Assembly: GCA_964399955.1 (NCBI GenBank)
Contig: CAYNST010000003.1
Coordinates: 23,215 to 87,214, forward strand
Direction of reading: 5' to 3'
Source: CAYNST01 sp964399955
Lineage (GTDB): Bacteria; Pseudomonadota; Gammaproteobacteria; Pseudomonadales; Cellvibrionaceae
Length of the DNA stretch: 64,000 nt
Below are positions 9,131 to 18,260 of the stretch, piece by piece. The notes beneath the pieces are model-generated. The model saw nothing but the letters and a program-made list of their open reading frames with translations, was not told the origin of the DNA and did not search any database. A program made the translations under genes and the position numbers. Position 1 is the first letter of the stretch. Every line of letters begins with the position of its first letter.

Positions 9131-9567
9131 AGAGTTGAATTTAACCTTAGCATTACTAGCGAGCGCCTCGAAAGACAGATGGTTACTCGCCAAATCAACG
9201 GACCACAATCCGCTAAAGCAATATACATTCCATGCGCCGTGCACCGCATTGCATCACGGAGCACGGCGCATGCTGAATCTCAGCCAAACCGGCATCACCG
9301 GGGGCTTGAGAGGGCAGCTTGGCGTAAAAGTTTCTACCCTGTTTGACGCTGTTACGCAGGATTTTACCTTGAATCCCACTTGCAAAATGTTTGAACGCGT
9401 CGCAATTCGATTATCTGTAAAAAACTCCGACTTGAAAAGCGGCTCTTTTTTGTTGACATTGAGCTGGGTGTATGGCAATTGCACCTGCCCGTGCTGTAGG
9501 TGTGGGCTGCGCTGACTTTTAACAGGGCGGGTTCTATATAATGCCAGGTTCGGGAGTAGCAAACGCC
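9131..9567. other. Divergent intergenic region between the DUF1631 gene and trpG
   Basis: No convincing gene was found in 437 bases. The trpG-side promoter lies near 9512-9542. The side toward the DUF1631 gene should hold its promoter, which I could not locate. No tryptophan-codon-rich leader peptide or attenuator hairpin is obvious before trpG. Confidence 0.5.
9512..9542 (+). promoter_or_regulatory. Putative sigma-70 promoter of trpGDC
   Basis: A perfect TATAAT lies at 9537-9542, and CTGACT at 9512-9517 is a weak -35 with a 19-base spacer. Transcription would start near 9549, leaving a leader of about 20 bases before the trpG ATG. Confidence 0.45.
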
Positions 9568-10146
9568 ATGTTATTGATGATCGACAACTATGACTCCTTC
9601 ACCTATAACGTCGTGCAGTATCTGACGGAGCTTGGGGCAAAGGTGAAGGTGGTGCGCAATGACGAGTTGTCGCTGGAGCAAATTTCCGCGCTGCGCCCAG
9701 AGCGCATCGTTGTGTCACCCGGCCCCTGCACACCGGATGAGGCCGGGCTGTCGGTGCCGCTTATCAGGGCGTTTGCCGGTCAACTGCCCATTTTGGGGGT
9801 CTGCCTTGGCCATCAATGTATAGGTCAGGCGTTCGGCGGGCGGGTGGAGCGCGCAGGCCGGCTCATGCATGGCAAGACTTCAGCGGTGTTTCACTCGGGC
9901 GCTGGCGTGTTCGCCAAGCTGCCAAGCCCCTTTACGGCTACACGCTATCATTCGCTGGTGGTTGCGCGTGCATCCCTGCCTGCAGACCTGGAGATGACCG
10001 CCTGGACGCAAACTGAGGGTGGCGACGTCGACGAGGTAATGGCACTCAGGCATCGCTGTTGGCCTATAGAGGGGGTACAGTTTCACCCGGAGTCAATTTT
10101 GAGTGATCACGGACACCAGCTCCTGAAAAATTTTTTAAGTATCTGA
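9568..10146 (+). CDS. trpG: Anthranilate synthase glutaminase subunit TrpG (or PabA)
   Basis: Class I glutamine amidotransferase of 192 residues that releases ammonia from glutamine for anthranilate or aminodeoxychorismate formation with a TrpE/PabB partner, which is not encoded here. The nucleophile is C79 in LGVCLGHQ, and the other triad residues are H173 and E175 in QFHPES. The ATG at 9568 aligns with the family N-terminus ([14 protein letters not shown]) and has GGAG 11 bases upstream; an upstream ATG at 9541 would add nine residues. It sits 16 bases before trpD, giving the trpGDC order known from Pseudomonas, where trpE lies elsewhere or apart. Confidence 0.93.
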   Translation: MLLMIDNYDSFTYNVVQYLTELGAKVKVVRNDELSLEQISALRPERIVVSPGPCTPDEAGLSVPLIRAFAGQLPILGVCLGHQCIGQAFGGRVERAGRLMHGKTSAVFHSGAGVFAKLPSPFTATRYHSLVVARASLPADLEMTAWTQTEGGDVDEVMALRHRCWPIEGVQFHPESILSDHGHQLLKNFLSI

Positions 10147-10162
10147 TTGTGGAGACGCTACT

Positions 10163-11191
10163 TTGGACATAAAAACCGCATTGGCGGAATGGGTTTCCGG
10201 GCGGGCGCTGAGCCGAGCGGAAATGGGCGGGGTAATGCGTCTGGTCATGACCGGCGCCGCCAGTGACGCCCAGATTGGCGGCTTGCTGATTGCATTGCGC
10301 ATGAAGGGGGAGACGTTGGATGAGATAGTGGGCGCGGTGGACATCATGCGCGAGCTGGCCACCCCGGTTCATGTCAATTGCCAGGGCTTGGTGGATACCT
10401 GCGGTACGGGCGGCGACGGGTCCAACCTGTTCAATGTCTCTACCGCCAGCGCGTTTGTGGTGGCGGCGGCCGGCGGCCGGGTTGCCAAGCACGGCAACCG
10501 CTCGATCACCAGTTCCGCCGGCAGTGCCGATGTGCTGGAGGCGGCGGGCGTGAATCTGAACCTGACGCCTGCGCAAATTACCCGCTGCATCGAAGAGGTG
10601 GGCGTGGGCTTCATGTTTGCGCAGGCTCATCACAGCGCCATGAGGCACGCCATAGGGCCACGGCGGGAGCTGGGCGTGAGGACCATTTTCAATTTGATAG
10701 GTCCGCTGACCAATCCGGCCGGTGCCAAGCGCCAGGTGGTGGGCGTGTTCGAAGCCTACCTCTGCCGCCCCATAGCGGAGGTACTGGCAATTCTTGGCAG
10801 CGAGCATGTTCTGGTGGTGCACTCCCGCGATGGTCTGGACGAAATTTCCATCGGCAAGCCCACCCATGTGGCGGAGCTGCGCGACGGGCGGGTGACTGAG
10901 TACCAGGTAACGCCGGAGCAGTTCGGTGTGGCGCGCAACAATCTGGACGGTCTCGCGGTGGGGTCGGCCCAGCAGTCGCTGGCACTGATTCGAAGTGCAC
11001 TGGAGCAGAAGGGCGGCGAGGTGGCCGATAAGGCGGCGGACATCATAGCCTTGAACGCCGGGGCCGCGCTGTATGTTGCCGGGCTGGCCAACAGCCTCGC
11101 CGAGGGGGTGCTGTTGGCGCAGGACACCATCGCCAGTGGGCTTGCCGGTGAGAAAATCAAGCAACTGGCCGAATTCACCGCCTGCTTTTAG
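10163..11191 (+). CDS. trpD: Anthranilate phosphoribosyltransferase TrpD
   Basis: Transfers phosphoribosyl from PRPP to anthranilate, the second step of tryptophan synthesis. Family signatures are [18 protein letters not shown] near residue 80, [18 protein letters not shown] around 112-130, and [19 protein letters not shown] around 172-190. The 342-residue length is normal. The start codon is TTG at 10163, with GGAG eight bases upstream and no suitable ATG before the conserved N-terminus. It is the middle gene of the trpGDC operon, 39 bases before trpC. Confidence 0.96.
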   Translation: MDIKTALAEWVSGRALSRAEMGGVMRLVMTGAASDAQIGGLLIALRMKGETLDEIVGAVDIMRELATPVHVNCQGLVDTCGTGGDGSNLFNVSTASAFVVAAAGGRVAKHGNRSITSSAGSADVLEAAGVNLNLTPAQITRCIEEVGVGFMFAQAHHSAMRHAIGPRRELGVRTIFNLIGPLTNPAGAKRQVVGVFEAYLCRPIAEVLAILGSEHVLVVHSRDGLDEISIGKPTHVAELRDGRVTEYQVTPEQFGVARNNLDGLAVGSAQQSLALIRSALEQKGGEVADKAADIIALNAGAALYVAGLANSLAEGVLLAQDTIASGLAGEKIKQLAEFTACF

Positions 11192-11230
11192 GCGGGGGTC
11201 GGGCTGGTCAACCATTCAGGAACAGCAATT

Positions 11231-12034
11231 GTGAAACAACCACCCACTATCCTAAAGAGCATCATCCAGCGCAAGCATATAGAAGTGGCCGAGCGCCAGC
11301 GCTCTGTGCCTCTGGGCGAATTGCAGCGCAAGTTGAGCACAGCGGAGCCCGTGCGTGGCTTTGAGCGGGCCCTGCTGCGGGCCATTGAGGCGCAGCAGCC
11401 CGCCGTCATTGCCGAGATAAAAAAAGCTTCGCCCAGCAAAGGTGTAATCCGAGACAATTTTCTACCTGGCGCCATTGCGCAAAGCTACCAGCGTGGCGGA
11501 GCAACCTGCCTGTCGGTACTTACCGATGAGCACTATTTTCAGGGCGCAGACGCGTATCTCAGAGAGGCCAAAGCCCTGACCACGCTGCCGGTCATCCGCA
11601 AAGATTTCATGGTCGACGAATACCAGCTGGTGGAGTCGCGAGTGATGGGGGCCGACTGCATATTGCTGATTGTTGCGGCGCTGGAGCCACAACAGCTGCG
11701 AGACCTGAATCAGACGGCGCTGGAGCTTGGTCTGGACGTCTTGGTGGAGGTGCACGACCGCAGTGAACTGGAGCGGGCCTTAGAGTTGCCCAATCGCTTG
11801 ATCGGCATCAACAACCGTAACCTGCATACCTTTGATGTTGATCTGCAAACCACTTTCCATTTGCTTGCGCAGATACCCTCGGATAAAGCCGTCATCACCG
11901 AAAGCGGAATTGGCACCCGGGAAGATGTACGAAGCATGCTGGAGCGCGGCGTGTATGGGTTTTTGGTGGGAGAGTCGATGATGCGTGCCGAGGACCCGGG
12001 GCAGGCACTTGAAGATTTGTTTTATTGCCGTTGA
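11231..12034 (+). CDS. trpC: Indole-3-glycerol-phosphate synthase TrpC
   Basis: Converts CdRP to indole-3-glycerol phosphate in tryptophan synthesis. It is a monofunctional (beta/alpha)8 barrel of 267 residues. Catalytic regions seen are [10 protein letters not shown] (phosphate/lysine site), [12 protein letters not shown] (catalytic lysine), [10 protein letters not shown] and [12 protein letters not shown]. It starts with GTG at 11231, with AGGA nine bases upstream. It is the last gene of trpGDC and is followed by a strong hairpin before the convergent crp gene. TrpF is not fused to it, unlike the enterobacterial enzyme. Confidence 0.96.
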   Translation: MKQPPTILKSIIQRKHIEVAERQRSVPLGELQRKLSTAEPVRGFERALLRAIEAQQPAVIAEIKKASPSKGVIRDNFLPGAIAQSYQRGGATCLSVLTDEHYFQGADAYLREAKALTTLPVIRKDFMVDEYQLVESRVMGADCILLIVAALEPQQLRDLNQTALELGLDVLVEVHDRSELERALELPNRLIGINNRNLHTFDVDLQTTFHLLAQIPSDKAVITESGIGTREDVRSMLERGVYGFLVGESMMRAEDPGQALEDLFYCR

Positions 12035-12045
12035 TCAAAGCAGTT

Positions 12046-12088
12046 GCGCGCAACCCCGCCGGCCGCGAGGGCGGGCAGGGTTGCGCGC
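12046..12088. terminator. Bidirectional hairpin between trpC and crp
   Basis: GCGCGCAACCC (12046-12056) pairs perfectly with GGGTTGCGCGC (12078-12088), and inner CGCC/GGCG can pair with a small bulge. It lies in the short gap between two convergent genes. Confidence 0.8.
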
Positions 12089-12091
12089 CGG

Positions 12092-12727
12092 TCAGCGGGT
12101 GCCGTAGACCACCATGGTTTTACCTTTGACAGATACCAGGCCCTGTTCTTCCAGCGTTTTTAACACCCGGCCGACCATCTCGCGCGAGCAGCCGACAATG
12201 CGGCCTATTTCCTGCCGGGTTATTTTAATTTGCATGCCGTCCGGATGGGTCATGGCATCCGGCTCTTTGCACAGATCCAGCAGCGTTCGGGCAACGCGAC
12301 CGGTAACGTCAAGAAACGCCAAATCGCCTACCTTGCGTGTGGTAGCGCGCAACCGACGAGCCATCTGTGCGCCCAGGGCGAAGAGGAATTCCGGGTGCTC
12401 AACGGATAGCTCGTGAAACTTCGTGTAGCTGATTTCGCCAATCTCGCACTCGGTTTTTGCGCGAACCCAGGCACTGCGTGCGTCCTTTTCGTCAAACAGG
12501 CCCATTTCGCCAAAAAAATCGCCGTCATTCAAATAGGCGACGATCATTTCCCGGCCTTCTTCGTCTTCAATCAGAACCGTTACCGAGCCCTTGATAATGT
12601 AATAAAGGGAATCGCTTTTATCCCCTGCGTAAATAAGCGTGCTTTTGGCTGGATAGCGTCTGCGGTGGCAGTGGCTTAAAAAGTTCTCCAGATTCTTCAC
12701 GTGAGGCGAAAGAGTGACTGAAACCAA
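12092..12727 (-). CDS. crp: cAMP receptor protein, Vfr-like
   Basis: Global cAMP-responsive transcription factor of 211 residues. The cyclic-nucleotide domain includes [10 protein letters not shown] and [12 protein letters not shown], and the winged helix is the nearly invariant [20 protein letters not shown]. The frame extends upstream to 12904, but the TTG at 12727 has GAGGA eight bases upstream and makes the product align without gaps to Pseudomonas Vfr from residue 1 ([13 protein letters not shown]... against MVAITHTPKLKHL...). The extended version would add 59 unrelated residues. It is transcribed away from the YhfA-like osmC gene, the same neighbourhood as in E. coli. Confidence 0.95.
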   Translation of the reverse strand: MVSVTLSPHVKNLENFLSHCHRRRYPAKSTLIYAGDKSDSLYYIIKGSVTVLIEDEEGREMIVAYLNDGDFFGEMGLFDEKDARSAWVRAKTECEIGEISYTKFHELSVEHPEFLFALGAQMARRLRATTRKVGDLAFLDVTGRVARTLLDLCKEPDAMTHPDGMQIKITRQEIGRIVGCSREMVGRVLKTLEEQGLVSVKGKTMVVYGTR

Positions 12728-13184
12728 GTGTGCGATCCTCGAATCTTCGTGTGTGGATAGAACATGTTCAATGCCGGTCAAGGTTGTTCTATAGCCAAAC
12801 TGCGACGCCCTCAGAGAGCGCGGTTCAATGAGCAGGTCGGTGAAGCCAACCGGATTATCCTGGCTGCATTTCAAAACCTGAACATCAATCTGACGGGCCA
12901 ACAACGTTCGTTATTTGCCTTGGTCGCAACTGCAAACGCTACCGCCGGCAGTATAACTTGCCCAAGCGGAATTTCGGAACCCGGCCGCGTTTCTCTACCA
13001 AAGTATAGACAGAATTTGCGCTGGTAGCTGCTTGGACTGTGCTCCCCTTCGCACAATGGTGCTGAATTTTTGCCGCCAACCGGGGTCGGCAGGCGCGCCG
13101 CGAGCAGGGAAACCCGCCCGGGAGCGGGAGTGCTATGGTAATCTTGCGCCCTTTCAGAGCAACCGTTATGCGGAGTTGATTGTC
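12728..13184. other. Divergent intergenic region between crp and the osmC-like gene
   Basis: No convincing gene in 457 bases. On the minus strand a TATACT (12955-12950) is a possible -10 for crp with a poor -35, implying a leader of over 200 bases. No clear TGTGA-N6-TCACA site was found, so crp autoregulation is not supported by eye. Confidence 0.4.
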
Positions 13185-13610
13185 ATGCAGGCAAGGGTTA
13201 AATGGGTTGATGGGGCGATGTTTTTAGGCGAGTCCGGCAGCGGCCACTCGGTGGTCATGGACGGGCCGGCGGACCACGGCGGGCGCAATCTTGGGGTGCG
13301 ACCCATGGAGATGCTGTTGCTGGGCCTGGGCGGCTGCGCATCCTTTGATGTGATAAGCATATTGAAAAAAGCGCGGCAAGCGGTGGTCGATTGCCGCGTA
13401 GAGCTGCAGGCTGAGCGCGCAGAAGGTGTGCCTTCTCCTTTCACCAAAATCCACCTGCACTTTGTGGTTACCGGCCACAATTTAAGCGACAAGCAGGTTG
13501 AGCGGGCGGTTAAGCTCTCGGCCGAGAAATACTGCTCGGCCTCCATTATGCTGGAGGCCGCCGGGGTTGCGCTGAGCCACTCGGTAGAGGCGGTTGAGTA
13601 CCAGCTTTGA
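13185..13610 (+). CDS. OsmC family protein, YhfA-like
   Basis: Small OsmC-fold protein of 141 residues. OsmC and Ohr members reduce peroxides, while the YhfA branch has no settled role. The conserved GLGGCASFDVISILKK block carries the first cysteine, and KYCSASIMLEAAGV carries the second, so both redox-type cysteines are present. The ATG at 13185 (MQARVKWVDGAMFLGES) has GGAG nine bases upstream and matches the family start; the longer frame upstream is not needed. Divergence from crp is the arrangement of E. coli yhfA and crp, which supports orthology. Confidence 0.88.
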   Translation: MQARVKWVDGAMFLGESGSGHSVVMDGPADHGGRNLGVRPMEMLLLGLGGCASFDVISILKKARQAVVDCRVELQAERAEGVPSPFTKIHLHFVVTGHNLSDKQVERAVKLSAEKYCSASIMLEAAGVALSHSVEAVEYQL

Positions 13611-13658
13611 CGCGTGCCAGATGCTCGCTGCGGCGCCAGGCACCCGTGTGGCGCGCCA

Positions 13659-14315
13659 TCAGAGGCGGTAGCTGAGTCCCGTCATTACCCGCGACACGGT
13701 GCGCATCATCTGCTTGACGGGCCGGGGAAAGACCATCCCTCCGGCCAGCAAGGCGGTGTTGCCATGGGCTTTTTCATCCACCATCATTTCACTTACCACG
13801 GCGCGGGATTTCGCATCCTCTTTGGGCAGTACCTGCAGATGATCCTGCAGATGCTCACATACCTGGTCTTCCGTGGCCGCCACAAAACCCAGGCTGACCT
13901 TGTCGCTGATCAATCCAGCTGCGGCGCCCAGCCCGAACGACAGCGCATACCAGGCCGGGTTGAGCAGACTTGCGCGGCTGTCCAACTGTTGCAATCGCTC
14001 TTCGCACCAGGCCAGGTGGTCAATTTCCTCGGCCGCCGCCTGCGCCATTTTGCGTTGCGTGCGCGGGTGCTTTGCGGTCAGAGCCTGCCCTTGATACAGT
14101 GCCTGCGCACAAACCTCACCGCTGTGATTGACGCGCATGAGGCCGGCAGCGTGCCGCCGGGCGGCAGGCTGCAGCGGCGTGTCCGCCAGGTTGTGGGCAG
14201 GGGATGGCCGATTGGCCACCTGGGTGCCGGGCGTCAGCGTGCGCAGGGCGCGATCAAATTGGTTGATCAGTTCGTCGCTGAAGCTGGCAGCGGGCTTGCG
14301 GTGGTGCAACAACAT
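13659..14315 (-). CDS. coq7: Demethoxyubiquinone hydroxylase Coq7
   Basis: Di-iron monooxygenase that hydroxylates demethoxyubiquinone, the next-to-last step of ubiquinone synthesis. Iron-ligand motifs of the ferritin-like fold are present: [31 protein letters not shown], and the second pair in VCEHLQDHL and [12 protein letters not shown]. The ATG at 14315 has AGGAG nine bases upstream and gives 218 residues, the usual length, although the frame is open to 14510. It converges on the osmC-like gene and belongs to the crp neighbourhood seen in Pseudomonas. Confidence 0.95.
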   Translation of the reverse strand: MLLHHRKPAASFSDELINQFDRALRTLTPGTQVANRPSPAHNLADTPLQPAARRHAAGLMRVNHSGEVCAQALYQGQALTAKHPRTQRKMAQAAAEEIDHLAWCEERLQQLDSRASLLNPAWYALSFGLGAAAGLISDKVSLGFVAATEDQVCEHLQDHLQVLPKEDAKSRAVVSEMMVDEKAHGNTALLAGGMVFPRPVKQMMRTVSRVMTGLSYRL

Positions 14316-14592
14316 AGCGCGTCGCTCCTGTCGGGTGGGGGTCAAAGTTGACCATTTGGCTTCGGGCTTGCCCCGGGCCGCAGCAAGAGGGGGCAATCCC
14401 ACAGATTTGCACACCGTCTGGAATGTCGCGGCGTGAGCTAAATGGTTTGGGACAACGGATTGTAACCCGATGCGCCATCCTTCGGCAGCCTGGTGAGTTG
14501 GTCGAACCATTGCTTTTTAAGAATTGTCCAAAACCGTCTTAACAGTCGTTGCACTCGGTCCGGTTGCAGCTTCATGAGAATTGGAAACGAAA

Positions 14593-14769
14593 ATGCCCAA
14601 GCTATCCCCAGAAGACCAAGCGCGTGTTGATCATGTACTGTCTCAAAGCATTCACCGGGTTCCGCGCAAGCCCTTCCGGCCCATGCTGATGATGCTTCTC
14701 CTGGTATTGGTGCTGGCAGGCCTGACCGCCATCAGTTATGCCGTGACGCTCTATTACGAATTTATTTGA
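14593..14769 (+). CDS. Small membrane protein, DUF3094
   Basis: A 58-residue protein with a soluble N-terminus (MPKLSPEDQARVDHVLSQS), a basic stretch (RVPRKPFRP) and one membrane helix (MLMMLLLVLVLAGLTAISYAV), matching the DUF3094 family of gammaproteobacteria. The function is unknown. The ATG at 14593 is preceded by GGA seven bases away; an in-frame TTG at 14581 is less likely. It converges on the PPK2 gene with only 16 bases between stop codons. Confidence 0.8.
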   Translation: MPKLSPEDQARVDHVLSQSIHRVPRKPFRPMLMMLLLVLVLAGLTAISYAVTLYYEFI

Positions 14770-14785
14770 GCGGCCCGATAGATAG

Positions 14786-15658
14786 CTAAACCTCCTCCAG
14801 GGCTTGCCGGCAGCGCTCAAACCGCAACTGGGCTTCTTCTCCTATGGCAGGGTACTGCGGGTTCAGGGCTTGCAGCGCATCGCGTATGGTCTCGGCCACC
14901 TGCAGGCGCATAAAGGGTTTGTTGTCAGCAGGTATGGCATACCAAGGTGCCCAAGGCTTGCTGGTGGCGTTGAGCGCGGTTTGATAAGCGCGCATGTACT
15001 CATCCCAGTGTGCCCGTTCGCGCACATCCGACTCGGAGAACTTCCAGTGTTTTTCCGGCTCGTTCAGTCGTGACAAAAACCGCAGGCGCTGCTCGGTCTT
15101 GGATACGTTCAGCCAGAACTTCAAAATGACGGTGCCATTGCGCGCCAGATGTTTCTCGTGATCGGCAATGGACTCCAGCCGCTCCTGCCAGAATCCGCTC
15201 ATATCCTCGGGCAGCTCCAACCGCTGATTGCGCAGGTGTTGCGGGTGAACCCGGACGACCAGCACCTCTTCGTAATAACTGCGGTTAAATACGCCGATGC
15301 GCCCCCTTTCCGGCAGTTTGCACGTCGTGCGCCAGAGGAAGTCGTGCTCCAGCTCTTCTTCACTGGGGGGCTTGAAGGAAAACACCTGACACCCCGCCGG
15401 GTTGACCCCGCTCAACACGGCACGGATGGTGCTGTCCTTGCCGGCAGCGTCCATGGCCTGGAACACCAGCAACAACGAATGGGTGTTTTGCGCGTAGAGG
15501 GCGCGTTGCAGTTCGGCAATGTCATCTATGCAGGAGGCCATCAACTGTTTGCAGGTTTTTTTATCGGCGGCATTTTCCGGCGGCGCCGTCGGGCTGTCAT
15601 GCAAAGTGAATGACCCGTCGAAGGCTACGCGATAACGGTTTCTGCTTGGGGTAAACAT
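14786..15658 (-). CDS. PPK2-family polyphosphate:nucleotide phosphotransferase
   Basis: Cytoplasmic kinase of about 290 residues that transfers phosphate between polyphosphate and a nucleoside mono- or diphosphate. The Walker A-type loop is QAMDAAGKDSTI, the family signature VNPAGCQVFSFKPPSEEEL follows, and the lid/Walker B part is GVFNRSYYEEVLVVRVHP. These match the TIGR03709-type PPK2 subfamily. The nucleotide preference cannot be decided from sequence. The ATG at 15658 has a GGA eight bases upstream; a GTG at 15679 would add seven residues. Confidence 0.92.
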   Translation of the reverse strand: MFTPSRNRYRVAFDGSFTLHDSPTAPPENAADKKTCKQLMASCIDDIAELQRALYAQNTHSLLLVFQAMDAAGKDSTIRAVLSGVNPAGCQVFSFKPPSEEELEHDFLWRTTCKLPERGRIGVFNRSYYEEVLVVRVHPQHLRNQRLELPEDMSGFWQERLESIADHEKHLARNGTVILKFWLNVSKTEQRLRFLSRLNEPEKHWKFSESDVRERAHWDEYMRAYQTALNATSKPWAPWYAIPADNKPFMRLQVAETIRDALQALNPQYPAIGEEAQLRFERCRQALEEV

Positions 15659-15842
15659 GGCTTTGATCCACAAGTTCACCGGCGCCGGTAGGGCGCCGTG
15701 TGCTCATTCTCACTGTTTCGGCTATACGGGCGCCCCAGGCATGAAGACCAGTTGCCACCCGGTCAGGCCAGGGCCGCGCATGCCGTGTTCTTTTTCTTTA
15801 CAATGGTGCTGTGTTCCGCATTCATTAGAGGGAGCCAGCATC

Positions 15843-16496
15843 ATGATGCAGATATACCTGTCCAAGTTACTCTCTCACCGAATGTCTGCTCATTTGAGCC
15901 CTCAGCGCAGCATTGATCGGCGCGCGTTGCAATGGTACGCGCATCAGGTAACGGTGGCGGGCACCGAGTGCGTGATCGTGATGGAGCAGCAAAGCCGCTA
16001 CGCGCTGGTGTTTTGCGCATTGAAAAACGCCGACTTAGAAGACTTCCCCTCGCTGTTCCGCGAGCGGTTGTGGCGTGAAATGGCGGTAATCACTCAGCTG
16101 GAAGCGCAGTTAAAGGAAGAAGACCTGGCCTTTTTGATTGAGCTGGCGGCCTCCATTGCCCAACAGCAGAGTTATCAGTCCGGTGGCAACCGCAGTGTCA
16201 TGTCGCACATCCTGCAGGTAAAAGAACATCTTGAGCACCTGGTCTGCAGCCAGCAGCTCGCCTTGCCGGTCAATCATGACGACAGCGTGCGCTACGATTT
16301 GCTGGTGAATGCACAAAGGCGCAAGCGCAAAGAAGACCAGGATTATTTTGTGCCACTGGATGTGTTCAGCAGCTTCTGGTTGGGTCTGCTCGACCACGTT
16401 TCGGAGGTGAAGCCCGAGTTGGCGCTCTCCAGAAGGCAGAAACGCTACCTGGCACCCAACGTAATACAGGTCGACTTTTCCCGCGGGCGGGCCTGA
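15843..16496 (+). CDS. DUF6933-like protein of unknown function
   Basis: A 217-residue cytoplasmic protein. The N-terminal part (MMQIYLSKLLSHRM, then WYAHQVTVAGTECVIVMEQQ and YALVFCALKNADLEDFPSLF) resembles the DUF6933 pattern, in which a short strand, a tryptophan-containing helix and two strands are followed by a helix. The C-terminus is basic. GGGAG lies eight bases before the ATG at 15843, and another in-frame ATG follows at once. It points away from the PPK2 gene, so the two probably share a divergent promoter region. No catalytic residues are apparent. Confidence 0.65.
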   Translation: MMQIYLSKLLSHRMSAHLSPQRSIDRRALQWYAHQVTVAGTECVIVMEQQSRYALVFCALKNADLEDFPSLFRERLWREMAVITQLEAQLKEEDLAFLIELAASIAQQQSYQSGGNRSVMSHILQVKEHLEHLVCSQQLALPVNHDDSVRYDLLVNAQRRKRKEDQDYFVPLDVFSSFWLGLLDHVSEVKPELALSRRQKRYLAPNVIQVDFSRGRA

Positions 16497-16660
16497 TGGG
16501 TGCGATTGCCCGGACTTGGCCACTTTCCGGTGCCCGGTGGACCGAAGCCCGCACAAGCCGTATAAAGCAGCGCAACACACAGAAACCCAACCTCCCCCCT
16601 TATCGACCAGCCGCACCCCGCTTCACCGTGCTGGACGACTCAACCTGAAGGATTTTTGCC

Positions 16661-17401
16661 ATGCTGCCAAATAAAGAAGGGCAAGCGGTGCCCAATGTAG
16701 TTTTCCGCACCCGCCGCGGCGACCAGTGGGTCGACGTCACCACCGAGGAGCTGTTCAAGGGCCAAACGGTTGTAGTGTTTGCGCTGCCAGGCGCTTTCAC
16801 GCCCACCTGCTCGTCCACGCATCTACCGCGTTACAATGAGCTTGCCCCCACGTTCAAGCGCGAGGGCGTTGACCGCATCGTTTGTTTGTCGGTCAACGAT
16901 GCCTTTGTGATGAATGCCTGGTCTCAGGATCAGCACGCAGAGCATATCAACTTCATCCCCGACGGCAACGGAGAGTTCACCGAAGCCATGGGCATGTTGG
17001 TGGACAAGGCGGGTGACGGCTTTGGCAAACGGTCCTGGCGTTATTCGATGCTGGTCAAGGACGGCACCATTGAAAAAATGTTCATTGAGGCCGAGGAGCC
17101 AGGTGACCCGTTCAAGGTCAGCGATGCGGACACCATGCTCACTTACATCAACAAGAATGCGCAAAAGCCCAGACGTGTCTCCTTGTTCAGCAAACCGGGC
17201 TGCCCGCACTGTGCCCGGGCCAAATCTGCGCTGGACAAAGCAGGCTACCGCTACGAGGAGATTACCCTTGGGGATCGCGGCATCACCTTCAGCTCACTGG
17301 CGGCGGTGACCGGCCGTGGCACCACGCCACAGGTCTATGTGGATGGCCAGCATATTGGCACCGCAGACGAGCTGGAAGCCTGGTTGGCTCAACAACAATG
17401 A
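16661..17401 (+). CDS. Peroxiredoxin-glutaredoxin fusion (hybrid Prx5/Grx)
   Basis: A 246-residue thiol peroxidase with its own reductant domain, like PGdx of Haemophilus. The N-terminal peroxiredoxin-5 domain has the peroxidatic C50 in PGAFTPTCSSTHLPRY. A linker at about 155-172 leads to a glutaredoxin domain with the CPHC active site at 181-184 (FSKPGCPHCARAK) and the glutathione-binding TTPQVYVDGQHIGTADEL. It would reduce hydrogen peroxide and alkyl peroxides using glutathione directly. AAGGA lies eight bases before the ATG. No OxyR site was recognised upstream. Confidence 0.95.
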   Translation: MLPNKEGQAVPNVVFRTRRGDQWVDVTTEELFKGQTVVVFALPGAFTPTCSSTHLPRYNELAPTFKREGVDRIVCLSVNDAFVMNAWSQDQHAEHINFIPDGNGEFTEAMGMLVDKAGDGFGKRSWRYSMLVKDGTIEKMFIEAEEPGDPFKVSDADTMLTYINKNAQKPRRVSLFSKPGCPHCARAKSALDKAGYRYEEITLGDRGITFSSLAAVTGRGTTPQVYVDGQHIGTADELEAWLAQQQ

Positions 17402-17437
17402 CAGTCCGCAGGCCGTTCAGCACAGCTCGGGAGGGCG

Positions 17438-18247
17438 TCAAGTGGCCTGCGACTGCTCAAGTCGGGTTTGCCCCTCCAGTTTTTGCAGGCGAGGGGCCAT
17501 TCGGTTTGCCGGATGCAGGCCGGTGGCTGCCTCTACAAAGAAGACACCACCGGCGTTAGACACCTGCAACCCCACCACGCGGGACTTGTTTAACTTGTTT
17601 TGCCAGTAGTGCGCCAGCATCAGGTTGGCAGAGCCTGTGGCTGCGTCTTCTGCGACACCGTATTGCGGTGCAAAATATCGCAGGACGTAATCGTACCCCG
17701 GCAGGTCACTGGCGGCAGTAGCAATCAATGCGCGCCGGCTGCGGCCGGTGACGATGTCCGGGTTTATCTGCAGGGCGCGAACCTGTTTGGCGGATTCAAA
17801 TTCTGCAATCAGGTAGTCGCTTGCGCCGCCCGCAGCGCAGAGCGAATGCGGAGCGCGGTCAAACAGGTTTTGTGCCAGCTGCAGCTTGATCCCTTCCCGC
17901 AGGCGCAGGGAGGGGGCCGTGAAGCTGAACCCCAAATTTGTTGCGGTGAAGGCTATGCTCTGCCAGCGGGTCTGCAGCACCCGGCACTGCTCCAATCCCA
18001 GCTCACGGCAAAGCGCATGGGCGGCGGCCAGTACGCCGCTGCCGCAACGCCTAATGATGCGCCCCGCCTGGCTGAAGCGTACCGTTGCGCTGTGGCTGTC
18101 AACCGGGTGTATCTCAACCAGAATCCCCCGGGTGCCGGCCTGCTGCGGCTGCGCTGGCAAACCTCCGGGAAAAATGTCAACCGTGTGCAGATTGCCGGCG
18201 CATCCCGGGCCGGTAAAACTGCTGATCAGTAACCGCTTGAACGGCAC
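17438..18247 (-). CDS. PhzF-family protein with an atypical N-terminal half
   Basis: The C-terminal half is clearly of the PhzF/YddE isomerase fold (YVLRYFAPQYGVAEDAATGSANLMLAHYW), and GCGSGVLAAAHAL matches the glycine-rich block that normally reads CGHATLAAAH. The N-terminus keeps SSFTGPGCAGN, but the usual stretch with the catalytic glutamate (NLSET-like) is not recognisable, so isomerase activity is doubtful. GTG at 18247, 13 bases after the egtD stop, is the best start, giving 269 residues; the frame upstream overlaps egtD. It is probably the last gene of an egtB-egtD operon. The role is unknown. Confidence 0.75.
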   Translation of the reverse strand: MPFKRLLISSFTGPGCAGNLHTVDIFPGGLPAQPQQAGTRGILVEIHPVDSHSATVRFSQAGRIIRRCGSGVLAAAHALCRELGLEQCRVLQTRWQSIAFTATNLGFSFTAPSLRLREGIKLQLAQNLFDRAPHSLCAAGGASDYLIAEFESAKQVRALQINPDIVTGRSRRALIATAASDLPGYDYVLRYFAPQYGVAEDAATGSANLMLAHYWQNKLNKSRVVGLQVSNAGGVFFVEAATGLHPANRMAPRLQKLEGQTRLEQSQAT

Positions 18248-18260
18248 CTGTTGCGAAGCT

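Noticed and set aside
10064..11215. 383-codon minus-strand frame
   Set aside because: It mirrors trpD, whose protein is unmistakable; the frame is an effect of GC-rich codon bias.
13633..13654. Hairpin GCGCCA/TGGCGC between the osmC-like gene and coq7
   Set aside because: Only a 6-bp stem with a 10-base loop and no T-run, too weak to call as a terminator.
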